Part shown: positions 34,205-45,572 of the stretch, piece after piece
How positions within the stretch are numbered: the stretch's first letter is position 1
Layout of the letters: each line of letters starts with the position of its first letter
Assembly: GCA_036250225.1 (NCBI GenBank)
Contig: JAPZLL010000012.1
Span: 248,001-312,000, forward strand
From: Cercophora sp. LCS_1
Lineage: Eukaryota; Ascomycota; Sordariomycetes; Sordariales; Lasiosphaeriaceae
Direction of reading: 5' to 3'
Length of the DNA: 64,000 nucleotides
Translations under genes and position numbers: made by a program
Notes under the pieces: generated by a model
Told to the model about the DNA's origin: nothing
What the model saw: the letters and a program-made list of their open reading frames with translations, nothing else
The model's database searches: none

Positions 34205-35023
34205 ACCTCGTCGCAACAGGTGGTTGACGAATGATCGACGGTATCATCCAAGACTCCATGGTTTACACGCCCTAGCTGGCGTAAATAGTGGGCCGGGGGC
34301 GGGGGCGACGGAGCTGGTGGCGTCCCGGCCGGCCTCAGCTGAACATGGCCATGCTTTCCGATAGGTGCCGGCTATGGCAAGTCTTCCGCATGTCTCACCG
34401 CCTAGAAGCTCACTGGAAGGGCACTACTCCGTGCCAGGGCACTTACATGCATGCGCACCTCGTCGGCTGTTTTGCCTCGAGCTAGCTGCCGTCGCCGGCA
34501 GAGGGGTCCGGTTCCGTGGGAGCGGAGCCGCCTATCAACCAAGTTTCCGGATCAAGTCGCCTCACCGCCTAGCCACCCGGTTACGCACCACGCTATTTGC
34601 CGGAACGTTGTCCTGCCTCTTGCGTCCGGGATCCTATTCTCTGCACATCCTGCCAACCTTGGCAACAAGCCGGAGTGTGATAAGAGAGCACACGAATTGG
34701 AGAGCAGAGACCAGCTGAACGTTGCTACATATGCATGAGACACACGCATCTCGTACTCCTCGTGACCGTATTCCCTTGACACCGCAGGGGGTACGACCAA
34801 CAAAAGGCTCGCACTGCATACGAGGTCATGAGGACCAGGTACACATTGTAGCTGCGCCACATGCAAAATCTTGGTGCAACTGTGAATATGACTGGATATC
34901 TAGCAGGTCGCTTATCTTCTACCATGTTGAATCTTCCATGCCAACGCTTGGGAAGACAGACGCCATCCAACCACTCGTAGTGGTTGTCGATATGCTTGCC
35001 TATTCGAAGGTTGCAAGGTCGAC

Positions 35024-36525
35024 TTAGGCCTTGGCGGCACCGGCCTTGATGAGCAAAATGTCGCCGTCCTCAACAACGTAATCTTTACCCTTTGTCATCA
35101 CCTTACCCTTGGCTTTTACCTCTGCTTCATCACCAAGCTCCTTCAATGTGTTGAAGTTGTATACGATGGCCTGGATGAATGTCTTCTCGAAGTCCGTGTG
35201 GATGACACCGGCTGCCTGTGGCGCCTTGGTGCCATTGCGGATTGTCCATTGTCGGACCTCGTCAGTACCGGTCGTGAAGAAGCTCCCCAGGTTGAGCGCC
35301 TTGCGCATCTGGACGATAATCTTAGGCAGAGCTGATTCGGCCCCGACGTTCTTGCACTCCTCCTGGACCTCGGCCTCGGTCTCAAACCTCGTGAGTCTCT
35401 CCTCAAAGGAAACGGACAAGGGGATAATGGGGTCACCCGTCGCGTTCTCCTTGATCCACTCAGCAACCTTGGGGAGATACTTGTTCTTTTTCCGGATATA
35501 GTCCTTCTCAGACAGGTTGATAAGGAAGACAACGGGCTTCGCGGACAAGAGGAACAGGGGGTTGATCACTTCGACCTGAATGGAGTCAGCGTATGCTCAA
35601 CAAATCCATTTGTGCAAAAAAAAAAATCAAGATAGGAGTGTTTTTCAGAGCATGTTTTCCTTCTCATGACGCTCCCACATTGCAGGGCGTTCGACGAGCT
35701 GGGTTTATATGGCCTTCTGGCCTGTTGTCATCATGGAATGGATGGGGTGTGGCGAGAAAGAATCGAGCTTACCTCCTTGGGGCTCCAGGTGCCCTTGCGG
35801 ACATCCTTGCCGTCCTTCAACCAAGCGAGAATCTTCTCGATGGTCGCCTCCTCCTCCTTCCACTGCTTCATCTGAAGACTCTGGCCACCCTGACGGGTCT
35901 TCTTTTTCTGGTTTTCCAGAGCCTTCTCAACAAACTCGATATCCTTAAGCCTGAGCTCCTCGCTGATGATATCGAGATCGCGCGTTGGGTTGACATCACC
36001 CTCGACGTGGATGATTTCAGCATCGTCGAAGCACCTGACAACCTGGAAGATGGCATCGACAGCGCGAATGTGGGACAAGAAGGCATTGCCGAGACCGGCA
36101 CCAGTGGAGGCACCGCGCGTCAGACCAGCAATGTCGTAGACTGTGAGGTTGGCAGGGACTCGCGACTTGGGCTGGTACTTCTCACACAGCCAGTCGAAGC
36201 GAGCATCAGGGACAATGACGCGGGCCTCCTCAGGGTCGATAGTGGCATAAGGAAAGTTCTAGCCCAACTGTTAGCACATGTAAGCAGGCTTGCGCGAGGA
36301 AGTGGGAGAGAGAACATACCGCCGGGTTTCCCAAGTTGCACTTGGTAATGGCCTGGAAGAGCGTGGACTTGCCAACATTTGCCAGTCCAACCTATGGCGC
36401 CCAAGATGGTCAGCAGGATTGGCGCGTCAGAGCCCGGCCAGGCAACCCACGATGCCGCTCTTAAGGTTGTTTCCAGGACGACCCAGGAGGATCTTCTCCT
36501 CAACAACCTGCTTCTTGGGAGGCAT
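35024..36525 (-). CDS. OLA1: Obg-like ATPase OLA1 (YchF family)
   Basis: Four exons (36525-36451, 36391-36320, 36258-35773, 35575-35024) encode 394 residues, the family length. OLA1/YchF is a cytosolic P-loop ATPase linked to ribosomes and stress control. The P-loop is LANVGKST (residues 28-35), formed just after the first junction. Switch and G3 regions are DIAGLTRGASTGAGLGNAFL. The G4 position is NLSE (231-234) instead of NKxD, the change that gives this family ATP over GTP preference. A coiled-coil domain follows G3, and a TGS domain closes the protein (VRQWTIRNGTKAPQAAG). Introns 1 and 2 are about 60 nt; intron 3 is 197 nt, by far the longest in the window. Donor 1 is GTGGGT. Confidence 0.96.
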
Positions 36526-37480
36526 TTTCCTTCGTTTGCTATAGGGACGAGTTGAGATGTAGAGGACGGTGCAGTCAAGCACAGGCTTCGGGAGAAACGC
36601 AGAGCTAGCTGCGAGGGGTCGAAAGAGGGGAAACGGAGAAGAGAAGAGAATGGGTCGAAGAGGTGTCGTCTTTGCGACGAGTGCTCGTGGACCAAGAAGC
36701 CACGAGCCTCAATCACAAATCGCGAATATCTCCGGCGGGTCGCGAGGACCGATTGATGGCTGTTTGAGAAACAGACAGCTCCTCCAGCGATCGCTTGATG
36801 ATCTGGTCAGCTGCTGCGAAGGCGCGCAGGAAAATCGCGGGGACAGAAGCTTTGGGAAGCTTCGTGAGGGGTGAGTGGACGAAGCAGAAAATTCTCAATT
36901 GGGCAGAATGAGGAAGGTGGGGTGTTTTTGCCTGACGGAACATCAATTGGCCGTTTGCAATCTGAGGATGGCTCCAATTGTAATCGCGAGATAAGGACCC
37001 CTGCAAGCTTGAATCCGGCAGCTGCATCAGGCCCAGGGGGTGTTGCCGGTTGCGCTGGAAGTAGCTGTACCAGGCCCACCAACTGCGCAACCAGGGCGTT
37101 GCGTTCGTATGTGAGACGGGCTTACTGTTGTCTTGCACTCAACATCGCTTTCCAGACCAGCCTTCCGTGGAAGAACACCACCCATCTACGAATACTGTTA
37201 TTTCTTTTAATGCCGCCCTCCTCCAATCGATGCCGTGAGCTATTGCGACCCAGTTGCAGGACGAGCTTGTTCCCAGCAGAGTTCCGTGTGCCTCTTTGTT
37301 CCTCAAGCCTCAACGGTTCGCAGCCTGGCGCACGCATGAAAACGCCTTTGCCTGTCACCGTCGCCCACCTGACCGAGAAGTCTTGTTGCGAGTCATTGGT
37401 ATCACTTAGAGCAGCGACACCGACTACTTGCGTTCTCCCCTATCCCCGTCTCTTCCAGACCATCCGCCACCCACGCCACA
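36526..37480. other. Divergent promoter region of OLA1 and the DeSI gene
   Basis: This is a 955-bp shared upstream region. I see no coding gene, repeat or clear TATA box. Confidence 0.6.
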
Positions 37481-38295
37481 ATGCCTTCTCGAAAGTCACA
37501 GAAGCCGGCGAGGTCCCATCGCTCAACTTTGTCGCTCCAGAAAACCGAGATCATAATCAATGTTTATGATCTCCTTCCGGTAAACCCCAGCATCCTGCCC
37601 TCATTTTCAATACCCTGGCTAACGCTCTCCTACCACAGCCCGGACGAGTGTCTTCCACCCTCTGGTTCCTCGGTACCTCCCTACTTCACTCCGGCGTGGT
37701 TATCAACGGAAAGGAGTACAGTTTTGGTGGCCATGACAGACGGGGCATAACAGGGGTGTATTGGACGAAGCCAAAAACCGAACCCCCGGGTGGCACCTTT
37801 CGATGCGAGATCCTTCATGGGTTTACACTTGCGTCCCAAGCTGAGATCGATACCATTATCCGTGATGCTTCCGAAGAGTTCCTCGGGACAGCATATAACC
37901 TACTCACCAAAAACTGCAACCATTTCACCTCATTTCTCTGTCAAAAACTAACGGGCCGCCCGGGACCGAGCTGGTTGAACCGGGCAGCGAACATTGGAGT
38001 TGCTCTCCCGTGTGTTGTTCCAAGAGACTGGATCGAAGCTCCCGATTTCGAAACAGCCGATGGGGAGCTGCTATCCGAGGATGACCACGCCGATGAGAGG
38101 TCGCGGATGTTGAGAGGGTCAGAAGAACAACCCAGGCTGGTAGGGCAAGCTGGCCAGCGAGGCGGGAGTGAGATGGAATGGGATAGTGAAGAGGAGCGCC
38201 GAAGAGGTGGGAACGGCAAGGGGAAAGGCAAAGCCCCAGCCAAGGATTCTGCTGGCCGCACGCTGCCTGCTGCCGAACGAGCGCCGTCATCATAA
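37481..38295 (+). CDS. PPPDE (DeSI-type) thiol isopeptidase
   Basis: Exons 37481-37579 and 37639-38295 encode 251 residues. The PPPDE domain spans about residues 23-165. Catalytic residues expected for the family are visible: His50 in LLHSGVVI and Cys126 in NCNHF. The domain also has the conserved YSFGGHD and an FLGTAYNLLTKNCNHF helix. DeSI proteins remove SUMO, and related members act on ubiquitin; which modifier this one cleaves cannot be read from sequence. The N-terminus is basic. The C-terminal 80 residues are charged and probably disordered, with an acidic part and GKGKGKA. The 59-nt intron begins GTAAAC and ends CACAG with CTAACG upstream. Confidence 0.9.
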
Positions 38296-38871
38296 CACTC
38301 AGTTACTTTGCTCTTTTACCGACAAGCATACTCTCGGAGTTTTGGCCGGATGGGTGGTATTGTCTTCAATGGTTTTTTTTTTCTTTTCAACATTTTGATA
38401 CCAAAGCAGACCTTCTGGGTGGATGGTTAATTTGCTGGGCTGGCGTTTTCTGTTGGACAACTGGGTTGCGGAGACCACGGCCCATGGGGCAGAGGCTTTG
38501 GGCGGTTCAAGTAGGACCCCTTCTTGGGTTCAATATTCTCTGTCTGCTTCCTGCATAAGCAAGGGGGTCGCGGGAGGTAGATTATCATCCAGCCAACCTC
38601 GACTCTGATCTGCAAACAAGTGCTTTTTCGCCCAAAATTTTACCCGCCCTCGGCGAAACAAGCATTATTTTCATGCTGTCCTTCCCACTCGTATTCCGCG
38701 ACAAGGAACAGCTTGATTCAAGGTAGTCAGTTGGATCTCTGTGTCATCTACTCCATTTCTTGCCGCTGTTTATACTATCTTGTCGATACTGGGCACAGGG
38801 TATAACGATGATCAAAACTGGTACCCTCATAATCCTGGATGAGAATCATTTAGACTCTAACACATTATCCG
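38296..38871. other. Convergent intergenic region, no gene seen
   Basis: Only the 3' flanks of the isopeptidase and dehydrogenase genes lie here. Confidence 0.6.
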
Positions 38872-40420
38872 TCAAGCACCAAGCCCCTTCGCTTTCTTAC
38901 CCAATGCCTCAACCACCTTTGGCTTTGTAGGTTGAGCATCCTCGTGTTCACGATTCCACTCCAAGAGTTCCTCACAAAAGCCCTCGAGTGAGTTACAAAC
39001 GCCATGATACCCAATGCCTCCCTCCTTGGCACTTTTCTTAGCCGCCGAGTCATCGACGAGAATGTGCATTGAACCTCGAATAACAGATGGTTGTAGGAAG
39101 TTGATCGGATAGCTTGGTTCTTTCAAGCCAAGAGTGGCAGTTAGAGAAGGGAAGCGTGTGACGACAGAGATGTACGCCTCGATGAGATGAGCGACTATGA
39201 GCAGCGCCACTGGTGGTACAATGAGGACAGACACGGGCGTAGTTGAAAGCTCGGTTACGAGCTTGTACATATCCGCAAAGGCGACAGGCGGGCCGGGGTC
39301 AGTGACGACGAATGGCCGCCCAGCACAAGCTGGCATCGCCTTTTGAGCAAGAGCAGCTTCAAAGAAAAGATGAGCCAAAGCAACGTTCCGGCTGTCTACA
39401 AAGTCCCTGAAAAACGTTAGAGCACATCAAACTTGACTTGTAGGTACTCACTGGATGATATGGGGAATCCAGGTTGCGCTGTCACCCATCTTCAGCAACG
39501 AGCCAAGAATGGGATCAGTTTTTTGACCGTAAATTCCATTTCCCGGGCGGATAGTGCCCGTTCGGAAGCTTTCATGGTTGGCCCCGCAAACCAGACGTTC
39601 TCCTTCTGCCTTTGACCTAGAGTAGTTCGCGAAAAAGCGGTTATGCGGGCGGATGGGTTTGAAAAAGTCCGCTTCGGAGGCAACATGGAAGTAGTTGCCC
39701 GGAATGCTTTGCCATGGCCAAACCCAGACATCCGCGGGAATGTAAGACACCGAAGCAGACGAAGTTGCAACAAAAATGTCGGCGCCTGCGCCCTTGGCAG
39801 CCCTCATGACATTGGCGGTGCCGTCGACATTCACGCGACGGATCCGCTCATACAAACGCTCACTTCGGTCCCCCGGTTGGATCATCGCAGCCGTATGGTA
39901 AACGGTAAGGGGTTTCTTTGCAACCGAAGCCGGCCATTCCTTCGAAAAGGCAGCCTCCACCGACGCCAGCGACGTCATGTCCGCCTTGACGAAGTCGCAC
40001 GGTGCCGCCTTCTCGAGCATGTCCCGCCGATTCAGGAGCTGGAAATCAACAATGCGAATGCTCTCGGGGGACTGTCCGCGCAGGAGCAACTGCAAAACGA
40101 TGTCACCTCCGACCATACCTGAATGGTATTTTAGCACGGTTATGCAGACAGCCTAGCTTCGCTCATCCCAACCTACCAGCGCCACCAAAAACGACATATC
40201 TCCTGTCAAGCTTCGGCGGTAGATGCTTGGCGAAATCGGTTGGTGTCTTCTTCAGTCGCTCATACGTCTCTCGTATTTCCTCGGAAGACCAGTGTCCTGG
40301 GAATGCCTTCGCGGCCTCCTCGGGGACGGCCTGCATGGACTTGTTGATCCTGTAAAGCCATAACGCCGCGAGAAGAAAGACCGCGGCGAGTGCCGACAGC
40401 AGGTTGATGGTACCAGGCAT
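38872..40420 (-). CDS. 3-beta-hydroxysteroid dehydrogenase-like SDR, membrane anchored
   Basis: Three exons (40420-40177, 40118-39452, 39406-38872) encode 481 residues. An N-terminal membrane segment (INLLSALAAVFLLAALWLY) is followed by an extended SDR. The NAD(P)-binding turn FGGAGMVGG is near residues 78-86, split by intron 1. The catalytic pair is Tyr247-x3-Lys251 in YSRSK. A second hydrophobic stretch (VLIVPPVALLIVAHLIEAY) lies near 370. This matches the 3-beta-HSD/isomerase family, to which the sterol C-3 dehydrogenase Erg26 belongs, but the protein is longer than Erg26 and the N-terminal anchor differs. I therefore call a relative acting on a sterol or other lipid at the ER. The start is the first ATG, inside a frame that begins a little upstream. 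Intron 2 is only 45 nt. Confidence 0.88.
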
Positions 40421-42126
40421 TGGGCAATGCTTCAAACTGCAAGGGTAGCAGTCCCGATTCTTAAAGTGAAGTTGTTGTACCGATTGGCAGGCGCGTGTCT
40501 TTTAGTTGGTGTCAAGTGCAGAGGCGAAGAGTTGCCATCTCCTCGCACAGGGGCTTGACGTTGCATTCATGGTCGCATACTATTCGCCCACGCCTCTCGC
40601 TCCTTCCGAAGACCAACACGCAAGCGTTCAACCACTTGTTTGAGACCAAGTCAATTTTGTCTGGTGAATGGTGCTAAAATGCAACATTTCTTATTTTCGT
40701 CCTGCAAAACTACATTTCATCGACGTTCTGGGGTTTTGACACTTTGGCCCATCAGACGACTGACGACACGCTGCGTACTTGGTAAATGTTTGTTTCCCAT
40801 TTCGTCAGCTCGTCAACTTTGTTTATCAGAGCTCTCTTCGATCTTCAGTCACTCAACCATGTCGCGGCTGTTTGCAGTGTTTGATGGAGATTTGTTTGAT
40901 ATTCAACCGTGCCCGTCATGTGGTAGAATGTTCTGTGCTATCAAACCATCTAAAGTCCGAGCAAGCATCCCCGTGCGCAGTCTGGCAGGTTCGCCAAACT
41001 CGATGCAGGCATCTGCTTGCTGAGCGAGCTCGCCAGTCCCCGCTACGGAAGCAACTTGTGGTGCCGTTCCTGTGATGTTCATCCCAAAGCCAAGAAGGTT
41101 TCAATTGGGTCGTCTGATTGGACGTCAAAAGCTGGGGACCGCTTGTCGGTGCCTGGGCCGCAGCGTTGCGGAAGACGGCGTGTCCTGCATGGAAATTCCA
41201 ACCGGCTCCAACTCAATTTGGGAAAAAATGAATTGACATCCACACCGGACTCCAATGACGCTTGCCAGGCCAGCACGGATAGCGCTACATCGGGAGGATC
41301 TCTGCGGGTTAGAGTGCCACCAACGTCCCGATCTGGGGAGGTGAAGCAATGTGATGTCAGCAGGCGGGCGCACTCTCTGGAGAAAATCGAGGGGCTGTTG
41401 CGCTTGGGGCCTTCTTTTCCTTGTTTCCGTTTCCAAAAGATGAGACAGGTTGTTCCCGGCTGGCCCGTGGATTTCGGTTATCTGGCCATTTTGCCTTATC
41501 TTAGTTTCCCTGGGGAAATCCATGCGCCATTATCCGCATCCTAGGGTACATCACCGGCAATGGCCCGAGGACTTGTGAAAGGTAGGCGCATAGGGCGTGG
41601 GCACTGACACCGCCAAAATCCTGGTCGCGGTTGCAACAGTCGTGTTGTCGGGGATCACCAGCATAAATGCAGCTTTGCTGCCATCGACTGGTCGCAAAAG
41701 GTGCCAAGCTTGACTCCACGTCACTCAGCAGATAGATGCCCGGCCCCGCGCTTGTCTTGGTTGCATGTCGTCCCTCCCCTGCCGATGCGCTAATCAGGTT
41801 AGCCAATCACAAGTATACCAGCCACAAATTGAGGTCCCGCCGCTCGGCCAAGCTCGAAAACAGAGGGCAGGAGCAATCAAAGATAGATCGTGCCTTTCCT
41901 CCCCCTCGGCCTCACTCTTTCCCTCCTTCCGTTTCATGTTCTCGCCTGCCCTGCCAGACATGCGCCCTCAAATTCAATAGCCCACCCAAATCTCTCCAGC
42001 GTTCGACTCTCCGAATCCTGACAAGCCCATCGCGAGTCTTGTATTTTGTATCAAGCTTGATATTTGCTAGGCAGTTATCACAGAACCCACTCCGCAATAC
42101 CCGGCCCGTCGGTTTCGAGTTTCGCA
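40421..42126. other. Divergent intergenic region, no gene seen
   Basis: This is the 1.7-kb upstream region of the dehydrogenase and the ten-cysteine GPI protein. A 175-codon plus frame (41017-41544) lacks protein character. A CCAAT element lies near 41800, about 325 bp before the ATG at 42127. The leader is C/T-rich from about 41890. Confidence 0.55.
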
Positions 42127-42895
42127 ATGCGTCAATCCACCGTCTTCGTCGCGCTCTCTGCGCTCACCCTCGTCGCAGCCCAGAGCAACAACTTTACCAT
42201 TGACCCCAGCACCGTTAAGCTTGAGACAAGATGTATGGCCCCACAAGCGCTGACCTCCCGCCTTCTACATTGGACGAGAGCTGACTCTTATAGCTGCTTG
42301 GTGCAATGGCGAGTTTAACACCTGCAACCTCCTCTGCGGTAGCGATCCTCTTGACAACCAATGCGATCCGGTATGTTATTGCTATTTTCCCGCCCAAGCG
42401 CAACGAGCGTTGGCCATGACTAACGGTCCTGCTTCTAGGCCACACTGAAGTTCTCCTGCAAATGCCAAAACGGCACCGCCCCAGGACTTGAGTACTACCA
42501 GCAGACATTGCCCACGGTAAGTAAAACGTTATGCCCGTCTCTAATGGCGGGCGGACCATCTCGTTATGAGTGGCCTTTGCTAACGGTCTTTGCAGTTCCT
42601 GTGTGAGGAATCCTATGGCAGATGCATTGAGAAGACTACTGGTGATTCTCAGGCGCAGAGCAGGTGCGCGAAGGATATCAGAGCCAAGTGCGGTACTCTT
42701 GATCCCACCAAGGCTGAGGTTGGTGGTGGCTCCGGTGGCACGTCGTCGAGCGCCGCACCTTCGGGCAGCTCGGCTCCTACTGGCAATGTGGCATCGACTT
42801 CCACCCAGGGCGCCGCTGCTCCGACACACGCCGCCTACATCGGCAACGGTTTTGCGGCCGTCGCTGCTGGTGTTCTGGCTGCCGCCCTGCTCTAA
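42127..42895 (+). CDS. Ten-cysteine GPI-anchored protein (DUF7707 type)
   Basis: Four exons (42127-42232, 42294-42370, 42439-42516, 42596-42895) encode 186 residues. A signal peptide covers residues 1-18. The mature domain holds ten cysteines in the order AWC, NTC, LLC, NQC, SCKC, LC, GRC, SRC and AKC, which fits the DUF7707 extracellular domain widespread in ascomycete GPI proteins. A Gly/Ser/Thr-rich linker follows. The end is a hydrophobic GPI-attachment signal (GNGFAAVAAGVLAAALL). All three introns have GT/AG ends with CTAAC or CTGAC upstream and lie between cysteine pairs. The protein is expected at the plasma membrane or wall; its role is unknown. Confidence 0.86.
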
Positions 42896-43306
42896 AGCAA
42901 GCCAGGAGGGGGTTGTGCCCCTAGCTGCGTTGAAGAGCAAGCGTTGATCGTCGATTTTTCCCATTCTTGTATTGACTTTGCCCCTTAATACCGCTGGATA
43001 GGCAGTTTGCGGAGGCGATCCCGGAGTACATACCCCAACGATCACCGGAGACCTGGGGAGCCCCGATATGCACGAGGAGACGATAATTGGTCTGATGTCT
43101 GATGAAGGAAGACGGATCCCGGATCGAGACAAGGGAGTTGACAGATGTGGTACGCTGTAATTGGTCGGTCATGATAGGTCTAAACAATGCAAAGTCCACT
43201 TAATCATCACAAGGCCTTTGTGTTTGTCTTTGGGAACCGAACAATCGCTACCTCGTCCTTTGCTTAGTCCCATCTCTTTGTTTGACGGGAAGCCCAACCG
43301 CTTGGA
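42896..43306. other. Intergenic region, no gene seen
   Basis: This holds the 3' flank of the GPI-protein gene and the distal promoter of the gene at 43407. Confidence 0.6.
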
Positions 43307-43314
43307 TATATAAA
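43307..43314 (+). promoter_or_regulatory. TATA box of the gene at 43407
   Basis: TATATAAA lies 93 bases before the ATG at 43407, so transcription should begin around 43335-43360 and give a short leader. Confidence 0.65.
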
Positions 43315-43406
43315 GGCCGTTGAGTCTTGACCAGCTTACAATCAACACAACTTCGCTAACGCATAAATTACCCCGGTAAGTCCCAATTCCAATCTAACCA
43401 AGCAAG

Positions 43407-44522
43407 ATGACTGATTTCCAGAACCTCCCCGTCGAGGTCGGCACTCAGATTCTCATTGATAGATTCACCAAGCCTCAAGCATGTATCTTTCAGATTCTCG
43501 TCCCTGACTGGAGATTGTGCGACTGCCACAAGCCAGCTATCGAACGACTGCTGAAGCTTACACGAATCGACACTTACAGCACTCCCAGTGCCTCGGATCC
43601 GGGCTCCATTTCATCCAATTTCAACCACTCGTCGACGGACCATATCCATGTCCCAGTGATGGAAGACTGTCGAGGACTTGACACTCTCGGCCCCTTTTAC
43701 CATCGGGAACTCGTCCGAACGTGGGCAAGCCAAAGCACCGTTGTCGTCAACCAAGTCAAGCCACCGGTCGGTTTTCTTTTCCCCGATCTCCCCCCTCTTC
43801 AACACATTCTCCGGGACGAAGAGGCGATGGCCCTGCTTCCGTTTGACGAGAAGAAAACGGGGCAAAGATATGAAATCCATCATCGTTTCCACCGCCTTTC
43901 CGAGACTGACAGAATTAGCGAAGCCCCCGGAAGCTACGAGCTCCCGACGTTCAAGAATGACGCGCCTACTCCGGCTTATGAGCTGATTCGACACCTCGTC
44001 CTCAACACTCCACTAGAAATACTCAAACTAAATCCCGCGGACGTCGGCACCCCACCAATCTCGCGTTCTTACTCGCCCGTTGTTCGAGACAACGTTGGCC
44101 GGATTGGGCTTGCGCTTTGGAACGAGCGAAAGGCATTCTTCGAGCTCGACTGGCGGAAGATGAAGAACCTCGAGACCCTGTTTCTCGATCTGCGTGGCTA
44201 TAGCAGCAATGCTGCATCAAACCTCGATATGTTCGATATTGCTGGTCTGTCACACTCGCTGGCCGGGTCAAATCTCAAAATGCTCGTCATTGCGGGCCTC
44301 AGATCCTATGATATGTGGCCTGGAGTTCGACCTCTGACGCTTGAAGAAGTCGAAGAGGAAGACACAGATATGGACCGAACCGTAGACACGCCTATCATGG
44401 GAGGATCCTGCAATGACGGAGTGAACTGGTTTGGCATGTTCAAGAACGCTGTCCGACCAGGCGGGAAGCTGATCTTGGCCGACAGGCAAATAGATCGGTA
44501 TGAGACGCCGGTCTGGCGGTAA
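43407..44522 (+). CDS. Uncharacterised protein, F-box-like start
   Basis: A single exon gives 371 residues. The N-terminus, FQNLPVEVGTQILIDRF, looks like the first helix of an F-box, but no clear second half or repeat domain follows. The middle is rich in charged residues. Near 265-295 short Leu-rich pieces occur (LETLFLDLRGYSS, LKMLVIAGL), as in degenerate leucine-rich F-box proteins of fungi. I do not recognise the family. The start is uncertain. A strong intron pattern (GTAAGT at 43376, CTAAC at 43394, TTTCCAG ending 43421) would remove the ATG if spliced, and the upstream leader has no other ATG after the TATA box. The frame is otherwise open and protein-like. Confidence 0.65.
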   Translation: MTDFQNLPVEVGTQILIDRFTKPQACIFQILVPDWRLCDCHKPAIERLLKLTRIDTYSTPSASDPGSISSNFNHSSTDHIHVPVMEDCRGLDTLGPFYHRELVRTWASQSTVVVNQVKPPVGFLFPDLPPLQHILRDEEAMALLPFDEKKTGQRYEIHHRFHRLSETDRISEAPGSYELPTFKNDAPTPAYELIRHLVLNTPLEILKLNPADVGTPPISRSYSPVVRDNVGRIGLALWNERKAFFELDWRKMKNLETLFLDLRGYSSNAASNLDMFDIAGLSHSLAGSNLKMLVIAGLRSYDMWPGVRPLTLEEVEEEDTDMDRTVDTPIMGGSCNDGVNWFGMFKNAVRPGGKLILADRQIDRYETPVWR

Positions 44523-45572
44523 GCCAACGTTGGAAGAGAGAGTAGAGTAAGTAGGTAAGTGAACCCCTTCCAGATGTTAGACCCGAAAACCGTTCCCAGA
44601 TAACCGAAGGTAGCTTCCGTTATGAATACACAATGTCCCACCTTAACCAATTGTGCGAACCCTCGTTCTTGTGTGACTGTGATACAGCAGTGATTGCAAT
44701 TTGTTTCGAATAATCTTCCGAGAAGGTCCTATCGTGATGTCCTCTCATGCGAGTTGCCCATCCAGGCGACCCCACATCGTCCGGTCTCGAAGTGAAGCTT
44801 CCATTGTGCAACCCGAGATTCCTCCAACAATCACAGGTCGTTCATGGTGGCAGGGCGACCAATCCCGGCCCGCACACACCCTCCCGGTCTGCATATTTTT
44901 TTCTGAAGATGCGGGGTTTGGGCGGGATGGAAATCGGGTGCCCTGGTGAGGTAATAATGGTGCTCGAGATGACGGGAGGCTCCTGCCACTTACCATCCAG
45001 GGCAGAGAGGAGGAGCCCCTTCGGCCCCTGCGGGTTGGTGCCTTGTCGTGGCTGCCCGAAACAACCGGGGCGAGCGAGGAACCATTTCCATTTGCTCTCG
45101 AGGCGCTTTCTGAGCTTGCATGACCCTCGTTGACCAGCAAAAGCTGCATTCTTTTCCCCAAATTCACCGCTTGATTGGGTGATGCCGACTACCGAACGGC
45201 CACGCCATCTGGGACATCTGCCTTGCAGTGGCAACCGCCAATTGGCCACCGCCGCGCAGAAGCCAAAGGTTTGGGTCATCCCACCCCATGGTGCTGAGTT
45301 GTGAGGCTCTTGGGCAGCCACCGCAGAGAAGCTGCCGGGACGTGCAGATTGGGGTGCTGGACAGCTTACCCCCCCACCAACCCTTGGATTGCCGTCTCGC
45401 AGAGGTTCGATCCGAATTCATTAAAACCAAGGCTCTTCATGTCGTGCTCTGCTACATTTTCGCCCGGCTGCCTAGTTTTCGTAATACTCCTCTCTATCCT
45501 CTTCAACACACTCCGATCATCTTCTCACCCGCCCAAGAAGTGTGATGGAAGACCACACAAGAACAAAGCACA
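44523..45572. other. Intergenic region, no gene seen
   Basis: This is the promoter and leader of the RBR ligase gene. An inverted CCAAT (ATTGG) lies near 45176. The 100 bases before 45573 are C/T- then A-rich. Confidence 0.55.

Larger units (their letters stand above)
33061..35023. other. Intergenic region with simple repeats
   Basis: This holds a (CA)10 microsatellite and a 22-base T run (listed separately). A minus-strand frame at 33735-34151 has an N-terminus-like start but no credible continuation. No gene is called. Confidence 0.5.

Noticed and set aside
41017..41544. 175-codon plus-strand frame
   Set aside because: Low hydrophobicity, no motif, and it lies in a divergent promoter region.
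42215..43132. 305-codon minus-strand frame over the ten-cysteine GPI protein
   Set aside because: It covers all three introns of the sense gene. It is Arg/Ser-rich without domain signals.
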